DNA of 64,000 nucleotides, from the NCBI GenBank assembly GCA_021462855.1, contig JAJTXQ010000049.1, positions 216,743 through 280,742 on the forward strand. Reading direction: 5' to 3'. Below, piece by piece: positions 52,675-60,134 of the stretch (position 1 is its first letter; every line of letters begins with the position of its first letter). Source of the stretch: Dehalococcoidia bacterium (GTDB taxonomy: Bacteria > Chloroflexota > Dehalococcoidia > DSTF01 > JACRBR01). Both the position numbers and the translations under genes were made by a program. Under the pieces are notes generated by a model, which did not search any database, had not been told where the DNA came from, and worked only from the letters and a program-made list of their open reading frames with translations.

Positions 52675-53583
52675 ATGTCCATCCTGATCGACGAGGACAC
52701 GACGTTCATCATCCAGGGCATCACCGGCCGCGAGGCGGTGAACATGGCGCGCGAGTGCCTTGACTACGGCTCGAAGCTGGTCGGCGGCGTGACGCCGGGG
52801 CGCGGCGGCCGCGACGTGCACGGCGTGCCGGTGTTCGACACGGTGAAGGAGATCACGTCGAAGCAGCGGGTCGACGCGTCGGTGATCTCGGTGCCGCCGG
52901 CGTTCGTGCGCGACGCGGCGTTCGAGGCGGTGGAGAACGGCATCAAGCTCGTCGTCATTGTCACGGAGCGCATCCCGCGGCTGGAGGTGGCGCAGCTGAT
53001 CGAGTTCGCGCGCCGGCACGGCGCGCGGGTCATCGGCCCGAACTGCCTCGGCGTGCTGTCGCCGGGGAAGTCGCGCGTCGGAGGCATGGGCGGCGCCGCG
53101 GTGGCGGCGCGGCGGGCGTACCAGCCGGGGCCGATCGGCATCATGTCGCGCTCAGGGGGCATGACGACGGAGATCGCCAACGCGCTCACGGCGGCCGGGC
53201 TCGGCCAGAGCACCGCCGTGAGCATCGGCGGCGACGCGATCGTCGGGTCGGCATACGCGGAGCTGTTGCCGCTGTTCGAAGCGGACCCGGACACGAAGGC
53301 GATCGTCGTCTACTCCGAGCCCGGCGGGCCGATGGAGGCGCAGCTGGCGAAGTACGTGAAGGAACGCGGCACGCGCCTGCCGATCGTCGCGTTCATGGCC
53401 GGGCGGTTCATGGATGAGATGCCCGGCATGCGGTTCGGGCACGCCGGCACGATCGTCGAGGGCAAGGCGGACACGACATCGGAGAAGATCGCGCGGCTGC
53501 TCGACGCCGGCATCTCGGTCGCCGAAGAGATCGCGGACATCCCGGGCATCGTCAAGCAGCGCCTGGGCGAGGTGAAGGGCTGA
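52675..53583 (+). CDS. Acyl-CoA ligase alpha subunit (SucD/MtkB-like)
   Basis: A 302-residue CoA-binding subunit of the succinyl-CoA/malate-CoA ligase type. The CoA-binding domain has FIIQGITGREAVN and VGGVTPGRGG. The ligase domain has IGPNCLGVLSPGK, GIMSRSGGMTTE and the phosphohistidine motif FGHAGTIVEG with His256. It starts at the base after the beta-subunit stop and overlaps the ferredoxin gene by one base. With the beta subunit it would join an acid to CoA using ATP or GTP. Confidence 0.9.
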   Translation: MSILIDEDTTFIIQGITGREAVNMARECLDYGSKLVGGVTPGRGGRDVHGVPVFDTVKEITSKQRVDASVISVPPAFVRDAAFEAVENGIKLVVIVTERIPRLEVAQLIEFARRHGARVIGPNCLGVLSPGKSRVGGMGGAAVAARRAYQPGPIGIMSRSGGMTTEIANALTAAGLGQSTAVSIGGDAIVGSAYAELLPLFEADPDTKAIVVYSEPGGPMEAQLAKYVKERGTRLPIVAFMAGRFMDEMPGMRFGHAGTIVEGKADTTSEKIARLLDAGISVAEEIADIPGIVKQRLGEVKG

Positions 53584-53837
53584 TGGCAACGCACGAAGGC
53601 TCGGGCATGTTCATCCGCGTCGAGGTCGGCGAGCCGCTCGCGAGCGACGCCGAGTCGGCGAAACGGCTCGCCGGCATCTGCCCGGTGGACATCTTCGCGG
53701 CGGCGCCGGAAGGGGTCGGCATCGTGGACGAGAACCTCGACGAGTGCATCCTCTGCGGGCTGTGCCTGGCCGTCGGGCCAGCGGGCGCGGTGCGCATCAT
53801 CAAGCTGTACGACAACAACGCGCCGCTCGAGGCATAG
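53583..53837 (+). CDS. FixX-like single-cluster ferredoxin
   Basis: An 84-residue protein with exactly four Cys: C33 in GICPVDIF and C55, C58 and C61 in ECILCGLCLAVGP. The usual fourth Cys of the CxxCxxCxxxCP motif is a Gly, so one [4Fe-4S] cluster formed from the two motifs, as in FixX, is expected. FixX proteins work with electron-transfer-flavoprotein:quinone oxidoreductases. Here it ends the methylsuccinyl-CoA dehydrogenase operon and could carry electrons from that step toward the quinone pool. This is inference. Confidence 0.85.
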   Translation: MATHEGSGMFIRVEVGEPLASDAESAKRLAGICPVDIFAAAPEGVGIVDENLDECILCGLCLAVGPAGAVRIIKLYDNNAPLEA

Positions 53838-53841
53838 CGAA

Positions 53842-53866
53842 ACGCGCGGCCGCGGTGGCCGCGCGT
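53842..53866 (+). terminator. Hairpin ending the CoA-ester operon
   Basis: A perfect 10-bp GC stem (53842-53851 with 53857-53866) and a 5-base loop begin five bases after the ferredoxin stop, in the gap to the convergent malic enzyme gene. There is no T tract. Confidence 0.6.
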
Positions 53867-53892
53867 CGCGTCGGTAGAGCCGGCCGCCCGGA

Positions 53893-55350
53893 CTACACGA
53901 AGATCGGGATCGCTTTCTTCTCGCGCTCGGCGACGCCGGTGTTGATCGCCGCCTCGGCGACGCCCCGGGCGACGTTCTTGAACACCGTGGAGTGGAACAC
54001 GCTCGGGATGATGTACTCGGGCGATAGCTCGGTCTTGCTGACCGCGGCAGCGATCGCCTCGGCGGCGGCGAGCTTCATCTCCTCGTTGATCTGCCGCGCG
54101 CGCACGTCGAGGACACCGCGGAACAGGCCGGGGAAGCACAGCACGTTGTTGATCTGGTTCGGGAAGTCCGAGCGCCCTGTCGCCATCACGCGGACGTAGG
54201 GGCCGGCGAGCTCGGGGCGGATCTCCGGGTCGGGGTTGGCCATCGCCATCACGATCGGGTCGCGGTTCATCTTCTTCACGTCGTCGACGGTGATCATGTT
54301 CGGGCCGGCGAGGCCGAGGAACAGGTCGGCGCCTTCCATGGCATCGCTGACGCTGCCGCTCACGCCCTCGAGGTTCGTGTTCTCGGCGAACCAGTCCTTC
54401 ATGAAGTTCATGTTCTCGGTGCGGCCCTTGTGGATGATGCCCGCGCGGTCGCATCCGATGATGTTCTTGACGCCCGCTGACATGAGGATCTTCGAACAGG
54501 CGACGCCCGCCGCGCCGACGCCCAGCACGACGACCTTGATCTGGTTGATGTCCTTGTGGACGATCTTCAGCGCGTTGATCACCGCCGCGAGGACGACGAC
54601 GGCCGTGCCGTGCTGGTCGTCGTGGAAGACCGGGATGTCCATCTCCTTCTTCAGCCGCTCCTCGATGTAGAAGCAGCGCGGCGCGGAGATGTCCTCGAGG
54701 TTCACGCCGCCGAAGCCGGGCGCGAGTTTCTTGACGATCTCGACGATCTCATCCGGGTCTTTCGTGTCGAGGCAGATCGGCCAGGCATCGACGCCGCCGA
54801 ACGCCTTGAACAGCATCGCCTTGCCCTCCATGACGGGCATCGCCGCCTTCGGGCCCAGGTCGCCGAGGCCGAGGATCGCCGTGCCGTCGCTGACGACGGC
54901 GACCGTGTTGCCCTTGATCGTCATCGAGTACGCGGCGTCGGGGTCCTTGTCGATGGCGAGGCAGACGCGGGCGACGCCGGGCGTGTAGACGACGGACAGG
55001 TCGCGCCGGCTGGTGACCGGCACCTTGTTGCGGATCTCGATCTTGCCGCCGCGGTGGCTGAGGAAGACGCGGTCGAACACCTGCTTGATGGCGACGCCCT
55101 TGATCGCCCTGACGTGTTCGACGATCTCGCGCGCGTGCTCGCTGTCGCGCGCCGACACGCTGATCTCGCGGAGCATCATCGTGCCCGTTGACTTGACAAC
55201 GTCGATGTCGCCGATGCTGCCTCCGCAGTCGCCGACGGCGGTAGCGATCTGGGCAAGCATGCCGGGCTTGTTCGGGTACTGCGCCTGGAAGCTGAAGGTG
55301 TACGTCGCCGCCGGGAGTTCGTTCGGATTGCTGCCGTTCTTGCGTGCCAT
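53893..55350 (-). CDS. NAD(P)-dependent malic enzyme with N-terminal ACT domain
   Basis: A 485-residue oxidative decarboxylase converting malate to pyruvate. An ACT-type regulatory domain (residues 14-90, SFQAQYPNKPGMLAQIATAV) precedes the malic N domain (SVVYTPGVARVCLAI; GDLGPKAAMPVMEGKA; ISAPRCFYIEERLKKEM; HDDQHGTAVV) and the NAD domain (VVVLGVGAAGVACSKILM). The ACT domain suggests allosteric control, perhaps by an amino acid. ATG 55350 has GAGGAT upstream. Convergent with the CoA-ester operon, it would turn malate arising there or in the citric acid cycle into pyruvate. Confidence 0.95.
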   Translation of the reverse strand: MARKNGSNPNELPAATYTFSFQAQYPNKPGMLAQIATAVGDCGGSIGDIDVVKSTGTMMLREISVSARDSEHAREIVEHVRAIKGVAIKQVFDRVFLSHRGGKIEIRNKVPVTSRRDLSVVYTPGVARVCLAIDKDPDAAYSMTIKGNTVAVVSDGTAILGLGDLGPKAAMPVMEGKAMLFKAFGGVDAWPICLDTKDPDEIVEIVKKLAPGFGGVNLEDISAPRCFYIEERLKKEMDIPVFHDDQHGTAVVVLAAVINALKIVHKDINQIKVVVLGVGAAGVACSKILMSAGVKNIIGCDRAGIIHKGRTENMNFMKDWFAENTNLEGVSGSVSDAMEGADLFLGLAGPNMITVDDVKKMNRDPIVMAMANPDPEIRPELAGPYVRVMATGRSDFPNQINNVLCFPGLFRGVLDVRARQINEEMKLAAAEAIAAAVSKTELSPEYIIPSVFHSTVFKNVARGVAEAAINTGVAEREKKAIPIFV

Positions 55351-55515
55351 GTCTATCCTCGCTGTCCCGCGGTATCGACGCGGGCACGACATTCTAGGCA
55401 CGCGCGACGTTAGAACCAATCGACGGACGGCACGTTTTCGGCCCGCGAAGGTTGCGCCACGAGTGCGCCGCGCGTAGTGTCAGTGCTGCGCGTATTGCTG
55501 CGATAGGAGGCTTCG

Positions 55516-56361
55516 ATGGCGGTTGCGGACGCGAGCGCGCGGGTCAGCGTGGAACACGGCGTTGTGGTCGGGACAGGCGGCGCGCGTGCGCTGCACGCCG
55601 ACGTGTACACGCCGCCGCCCGGCACGGCGAACGGCGCTGGCGTGCTGCTGGTCCATGGCGGCGGCTGGGCGAACGGGGACCGCAGCCAGCTGCGCGGGTA
55701 CGGCATCCTGCTCGGTCGCATGGGGTATGCGTCGGTGGCGTGCGAGTACCGCCTGTCCGGCGAGGCGAGGTGGCCCGCGCAGATCCACGATGTGAAGGCG
55801 GCGCTGCGCTGGATGCGCGCCAATGCGCGTGAACTCGGTGTCGACCCGGCGAAAATCGCCGTCTCGGGGAACTCGGCAGGCGGGCACCTGGCGCTGATGG
55901 TCGCCGGCACGCCGCACGTCGCGGAGTTCGAAGGCGAAGGCGGCAACGCCGGCGTCCCGACCGGCGTCGCGGCCGCGATCGCCTTCTACGCGCCGACGAT
56001 GCTCGCCCGCCCCGGCGGCGTCCTCAATCAGGTTGTGCGGCTGCTGCTCGGGCACGACGCGCCGGAGGCGCGGGTCGCGGAAGCGAGCCCGATCACGTAT
56101 GCGCGCGCGGATTTTCCGCCGACGATGCTGCTGACGGGCAACCGCGATGAGTTGGTGCCCGATGAGTCCAGCCTGCGCATGTACGCCGCGCTCTCAGGAG
56201 CGGGCGCGAGCGCCGAGATCCACGTCTACGACGGCGCGCCGCACGCGTTCGATGCGATCCCGGAGTTCGGGCGGCAGTGCGCGGCGCTGATGGCGCTCTT
56301 CCTCGACCGCACGGTGGTGCGTCCGCGGGCGGTGGTGCTTTCCGCGGCCACGGCAGGATAG
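55516..56361 (+). CDS. Alpha/beta-hydrolase (BD-FAE/esterase-like)
   Basis: A 281-residue esterase. The oxyanion motif LVHGGGWANGD is near residue 43, the nucleophile GNSAGGH near 122, and the Asp and His follow in GNRDELVPDESS and DGAPHAFDAIP. WPAQIHDVKAALRWMRANA is common to carbohydrate-ester and kynurenine-formamidase-like hydrolases. No signal peptide is visible. ATG 55516 follows TAGGAGG. It stands alone, divergent from the malic enzyme. Confidence 0.93.
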   Translation: MAVADASARVSVEHGVVVGTGGARALHADVYTPPPGTANGAGVLLVHGGGWANGDRSQLRGYGILLGRMGYASVACEYRLSGEARWPAQIHDVKAALRWMRANARELGVDPAKIAVSGNSAGGHLALMVAGTPHVAEFEGEGGNAGVPTGVAAAIAFYAPTMLARPGGVLNQVVRLLLGHDAPEARVAEASPITYARADFPPTMLLTGNRDELVPDESSLRMYAALSGAGASAEIHVYDGAPHAFDAIPEFGRQCAALMALFLDRTVVRPRAVVLSAATAG

Positions 56362-56500
56362 GCCGATCGGCCCTTTGGAACCTGACACACGGCCATCGAA
56401 CGCCCCGGGGCGCGGCTGGTAGCGTAGGGGTGAAAGATCGAGGTGATGGCAACCGGTGACGCGAAGCCGGGAGCTTAGCCTCGCTCCTCCCCTAGGGCAG

Positions 56501-56537
56501 GCGTGCTGGCTCCGGCGGCTGGCACGCTTGTCCGCTT
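56501..56537 (+). terminator. Terminator after the alpha/beta-hydrolase
   Basis: A 10-bp stem with two G-U pairs (56501-56510 with 56518-56527) is followed by TTGTCCGCTTTT. The 140 bases between the hydrolase stop and this hairpin are GC-rich and could fold, but hold no gene. Confidence 0.65.
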
Positions 56538-56543
56538 TTCGCC

Positions 56544-57056
56544 CTAGCCCGAGTAGGTCCAGCCGAGATCGTCGTCGCGGAGCGGGCGGCCGTGGCTGAT
56601 CTGCCCGCCGTCGGTGATGCGCGCGACGATGAGCGTATGGTCGCCGACCGGCAGGCCGCCCTCGACCTCGCATTCGAACCAGGCGAGGGCGGCGCGCAGG
56701 ATCGGGCACCCCGTGGCCATCGACTTGTGGGGGACGCCGGCGAGCTTGTCGACGATCGGCGCGCCGGCCGCGGTCCGGCCGATGATCTTGCGCGGGTCGG
56801 AGGGCTGCAGGAACGACGCGATCAGGTCCATGCTGTCGTCGCCCATAATGTTGACGCTGAAGACGCGCGTCTCGCGCACATTGGCGAGCGTGCGTGCGTC
56901 GTTTTCGAGCGAGAGCGCGACCATGCGGGGCTTGAACGACACCTGCATCAGCCAGTGTGCGGCCATCACGTTCATGCCCGCGGGCCCCCGCGAGCCGATG
57001 ACGTACATGCCGTAGTTCATCATGTCGAGCGCGGGCGTGGCGTTCTCTTCGGGCAT
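56544..57056 (-). CDS. Flavin reductase-like (FMN-binding split barrel) protein
   Basis: A 170-residue flavin-reductase-family protein: NYGMYVIGSRGPAGMNVMAA, NDARTLANVRETRVFSVNIM and AWFECEVEGGLPVGDHTLIV. Such proteins supply reduced FMN or FAD to two-component monooxygenases. The LLM enzyme at 41.4 kb is a possible but unlinked client. AAGGAG precedes ATG 57056, and a minus-strand TACAAT lies 26 bases upstream of it. Confidence 0.9.
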   Translation of the reverse strand: MPEENATPALDMMNYGMYVIGSRGPAGMNVMAAHWLMQVSFKPRMVALSLENDARTLANVRETRVFSVNIMGDDSMDLIASFLQPSDPRKIIGRTAAGAPIVDKLAGVPHKSMATGCPILRAALAWFECEVEGGLPVGDHTLIVARITDGGQISHGRPLRDDDLGWTYSG

Positions 57057-57114
57057 CGGCGCTCCTTCGTGGTGGTTCGCTGATTGTACCGGCAGGGCGG
57101 CCGGGCGCGTGCGC

Positions 57115-57120
57115 TATGCT
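57115..57120 (+). promoter_or_regulatory. Predicted -10 of a leaderless mutM transcript
   Basis: TATGCT ends six bases before the mutM ATG and no ribosome site is present, consistent with transcription starting at the start codon. No -35 is evident. Confidence 0.45.
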
Positions 57121-57126
57121 CGGCGC

Positions 57127-58026
57127 ATGCCCGAACTGCCGGAAGTCGAAACCTTGCGCCGCGACCTGGAAGCGCGTGTGCTCGGGCGGCGCATCACCTC
57201 GTGCGCGGTGTCGGCGGATGCGCCGCGGCTGGTGCAGCTGGTGACGCGCGACGAGTTCTGCCGGCAGTTGCGGGGGAGGGCAATCGCCGGGCTGCGGCGC
57301 CGCGGCAAGTACCTGATCGTCGACCTCGATGATGGACGGGCGTGGGTGATCCACCGGCGGATGTCCGGCAACCTGCTGTATCGCGCGCCGGATGACGCGC
57401 CGGACGCCTTCACGCGCGCGGTCTTCGGGCTCGACGACGGGCATGAGTTGCGGTGGACTGACCTGCGCAAGTTCGGGACCATGTGGCTCGTCGAGGACGC
57501 GACGATGGTGATGGAGTCGCTGGGCCCCGAGCCGCTGGACGCCGCGTTCACGCCAGGTGTGCTGCGCGAGCGCGCCGGACGGCGATCTGCGCCGGTCAAG
57601 GCGGTGCTGCTCGACCAGACGGTGCTCGCGGGCATGGGCAACCTGTACGCCGATGAGGCGCTCCACCACGCGCGCATCCACCCCCTGCGGCCGGCGAACC
57701 GCCTGCGGGCGGCGGAGTTCGAGCGGCTGCACGCGGGCATCCTCGCCGCGCTGCGCATGGGGATCGAGGGCCGCGGGAGCAGTCTCGGCACGACGCTGCG
57801 CGACCACATCAACCTCGACGGCGCGCCGGGCGCGAGCCAGGAGACCGTCCGCGCCTACGGGCGCGAGGGTGAGCCTTGCTACGCGTGCGGGACGCTGATG
57901 CGGCGCATCAAGGTCCGGGGGCGGAGCAGCGTCTTCTGCCCGAGGTGCCAGCCGGCGCCGCGCGCGGGCCGCGGCGCCACGGCCGCGCGAAGGAAGCGGG
58001 CCGCACCGAAGCGGCGTCCGGCTTGA
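57127..58026 (+). CDS. mutM: Formamidopyrimidine-DNA glycosylase
   Basis: A 299-residue base-excision enzyme removing oxidised purines such as 8-oxoguanine. The mature N-terminus PELPEVETLRRDLE supplies the catalytic Pro and Glu, the beta-clamp Lys is in RRGKYLIVDL and the helix-two-turn-helix region contains AGMGNLYADEALHHARIHP. The C-terminal zinc finger is C-x2-C-x16-C-x2-C (CYACG to FCPRC). A basic Arg/Lys/Ala tail of about 25 residues extends beyond the usual length. ATG 57127 gives the conserved MPELPE start. Confidence 0.97.
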   Translation: MPELPEVETLRRDLEARVLGRRITSCAVSADAPRLVQLVTRDEFCRQLRGRAIAGLRRRGKYLIVDLDDGRAWVIHRRMSGNLLYRAPDDAPDAFTRAVFGLDDGHELRWTDLRKFGTMWLVEDATMVMESLGPEPLDAAFTPGVLRERAGRRSAPVKAVLLDQTVLAGMGNLYADEALHHARIHPLRPANRLRAAEFERLHAGILAALRMGIEGRGSSLGTTLRDHINLDGAPGASQETVRAYGREGEPCYACGTLMRRIKVRGRSSVFCPRCQPAPRAGRGATAARRKRAAPKRRPA

Positions 58027-58096
58027 CAGGCGGGGCGCCGCGGCGTCACCGTGACGGCATGGCCCGGCGTGCCGCCCGGGCACGGGGAGGGTTCGC

Positions 58097-58963
58097 GTGG
58101 ATGAGCGGTCGCTCGAAACGGTGTGCCGTGAGTGCGGCAGGCCGGTGTCATCACATCGCGACGACCGCGCGGTGCGCTGCGCCGCGTGCTTCGACGACTT
58201 CCTCAGCGAGCGCGATGCGGAGTTCCTGGGCAGCTACAGCGAGATCGGCGTCACGTCGCGCCGCATCGTCGCCGAGACGTGCTTTCGTGCGCTGGTGATG
58301 GAATCACCGCCACATCGCAAGGTGCTGGCGATGAACATCATGGAACAGTACGCGCTGGCGGCGAGCGACCTCGTCGCGCTGTACCACGCGCTGAAGCAGC
58401 GTGGCCGAGCGCCGGTGATGCGCACGATGTCGCAGTTCAAGCTCGACCGCGCGTCGGCGATGGGCTTCTTCCACGAGATCATGAACACGCCAACCCTCGA
58501 ACTCCTCGAGGGGCTCGGCCTGCCGATGCCCGATGCCGTCGCGGCGCGTTGTCCGTCGCTGCCCGAGCGCGACGTGAAGGAGATGAAGCGCGTCGTCGAG
58601 CAGATGCTGTACGACTTGCAGTTCACCGGCAGGATGGGCGAGATGGCCGCGCTCGCGCTCGCGCAGATGGCGGGCCAGAACCGCGATGGCTCTGCGCTCG
58701 TGCAGCAGTCGGCGTGGCTGGACAACTACGGGCTGCGAGGCGACCAGGTGGCGGCGATGTCGATCGACGAGGAGCGTCGCACGGTCAACGTGAACGCGAT
58801 CGCCGTCGACGAGAAGAAGCTCGAGCACATCGTCACGTCGATCAACGCCATGACGCGCGCGGCGCAGAACATGATCTACGCGGCGCTGACCATGTACCAG
58901 GAGGACGAGCGCGCCGGCCGCCGCACGCGGAAGGACGGCCGCCCGGCGCCGGACCGCCGCTAG
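58097..58963 (+). CDS. Unknown protein with N-terminal zinc ribbon and helical body
   Basis: A 288-residue protein that I cannot assign. It opens with a zinc-ribbon pattern C10-x2-C13-x14-C28-x2-C31, then a mostly helical region (IVAETCFRALVMESPPHRKV, NIMEQYALAASDLVALYHAL, MGFFHEIMNTPTLELLEGLG) and ends with a basic tail (GRRTRKDGRPAPDRR). There is no signal or membrane segment. The GTG at 58097 follows GGGGAGG by six bases, so translation looks real. It lies between mutM and a DmpA-type peptidase with no evident functional link. Confidence 0.75.
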   Translation: MDERSLETVCRECGRPVSSHRDDRAVRCAACFDDFLSERDAEFLGSYSEIGVTSRRIVAETCFRALVMESPPHRKVLAMNIMEQYALAASDLVALYHALKQRGRAPVMRTMSQFKLDRASAMGFFHEIMNTPTLELLEGLGLPMPDAVAARCPSLPERDVKEMKRVVEQMLYDLQFTGRMGEMAALALAQMAGQNRDGSALVQQSAWLDNYGLRGDQVAAMSIDEERRTVNVNAIAVDEKKLEHIVTSINAMTRAAQNMIYAALTMYQEDERAGRRTRKDGRPAPDRR

Positions 58964-59006
58964 GACCGCCGGAAGGACCGTCGCTGCGCGCGCGACGCGT
59001 GCCGTT

Positions 59007-59012
59007 TACACT
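59007..59012 (+). promoter_or_regulatory. Predicted -10 of a leaderless peptidase transcript
   Basis: TACACT ends seven bases before ATG 59020 and there is no ribosome site, so a leaderless message is likely. Confidence 0.4.
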
Positions 59013-59019
59013 CTCCCCG

Positions 59020-60021
59020 ATGCAACGAGGCTCGATCACCGACGTCCCGGGCATTCGCGTCGGGCACTGGAGCGACCGGCGCGCGATCACCGGCTGCACG
59101 GTCGTGCTGCCGGACGGGCCCGCCGTCGCCGGCGCCGACGTGCGCGGCGGCGCGCCCGGGACGCGCGAGACGGACCTACTGCGGCCCGGCAACCTCGTCG
59201 AGCGGGTGCATGCCGTCGTGCTTGCGGGCGGCAGCGCGTACGGCCTGGCAGCGGCGGACGGCGTGATGCGCTGGCTGTCGGAGCGCGGCATCGGGTTCCC
59301 GTTCGGGCGCGGTGTCGTGCCGATCGTGCCGGCGGCAATCCTGTTCGACCTCGGCATCGGCCGGCCGGACCGCTGGCCGGACGCCGACGCCGGATACCGC
59401 GCATGCGGCGCCGCGCGCCGGTCGTGCGCCGAAGGCAACGTGGGCGCGGGCACCGGGGCGACGGCCGGCAAGGCGCTCGGTCCGGCGCGCGCGATGAAGG
59501 CGGGCATTGGCACGGCGAGCAGCCGCGCGTTCCACGGCTTGCTCGCCGGAGCGATCGCGGCGGTGAACGCATCCGGCGACATCGTCGACCCGGCCACGGG
59601 ACGGATCATCGCCGGCGCGCGCGAGGAGGACGGCGCATTCGCCGACGCGGTCGAAGTGCTGCGTAGCGGCCGCATCTGGCAGCCCGAGGTGGCGGCTCAG
59701 AACACCGTCCTCGTCGCCGTCGCGACGAACGCCGCGCTGACGAAGGAGCAGGCGAATCGCCTCGCCACCGTGTGTCACGACGGCATCGCGCGCGCGGTGC
59801 GGCCGGCGCACACGCCGAGCGATGGCGACATCGTCTTCACGCTCGCCACGGGCGAGCACACGCTCGATGGCGCGGATTACCGCATCCTCGAGGCGCTGGC
59901 GACGCACGCGGTGGAGCGCGCCATCGTGGGCGGCGTCGAGTCGGCCGAGTCGCTCGGCGGCTACCCGGCCATGGGCGACGTGGCCCGGCGCAATGCACGC
60001 GCGCCGAAGCGCCGCCGTTGA
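59020..60021 (+). CDS. P1-family (S58, DmpA/NylC-like) autoprocessing peptidase
   Basis: A 333-residue Ntn-fold hydrolase. The opening GSITDVPGIRVGHWSDRRAI and GTRETDLLRPGNLVERVHAV are characteristic. Self-cleavage should occur at the Asn-Thr in AAQNTVLVAVATNA, freeing Thr as the nucleophile, as in NylC, where DmpA uses Ser. NVGAGTGATAGK is also conserved. Members are aminopeptidases or amidases acting on small peptides, beta-peptides or nylon oligomers; the physiological substrate here is unknown. No signal peptide is present. Confidence 0.92.
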   Translation: MQRGSITDVPGIRVGHWSDRRAITGCTVVLPDGPAVAGADVRGGAPGTRETDLLRPGNLVERVHAVVLAGGSAYGLAAADGVMRWLSERGIGFPFGRGVVPIVPAAILFDLGIGRPDRWPDADAGYRACGAARRSCAEGNVGAGTGATAGKALGPARAMKAGIGTASSRAFHGLLAGAIAAVNASGDIVDPATGRIIAGAREEDGAFADAVEVLRSGRIWQPEVAAQNTVLVAVATNAALTKEQANRLATVCHDGIARAVRPAHTPSDGDIVFTLATGEHTLDGADYRILEALATHAVERAIVGGVESAESLGGYPAMGDVARRNARAPKRRR

Positions 60022-60134
60022 CACGGGCGCGCCAGGCGCCGCCGCCGCCGCGCAGAGGACTCTGACCGTCCGCGCTTGACTGCGGCGGCGGGCTGCTCGC
60101 GTGAGGCAGGCTGGCGCGTCGGACGGGAGCGTCC

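Noticed and set aside
51466-53583. Plain succinyl-CoA synthetase (sucCD) annotation.
   Set aside because: The beta-subunit ligase signature differs from SucC and the operon holds a malyl-CoA-type lyase, so a specific succinate call is not supported.
56441-56500. Resemblance to a c-di-GMP-I (GEMM) riboswitch core (GGCAACC and GACGCGAAGCC).
   Set aside because: The two core strings are adjacent with no room for the P1b hairpin that separates them in real GEMM RNAs, and the loop-receptor parts are missing.
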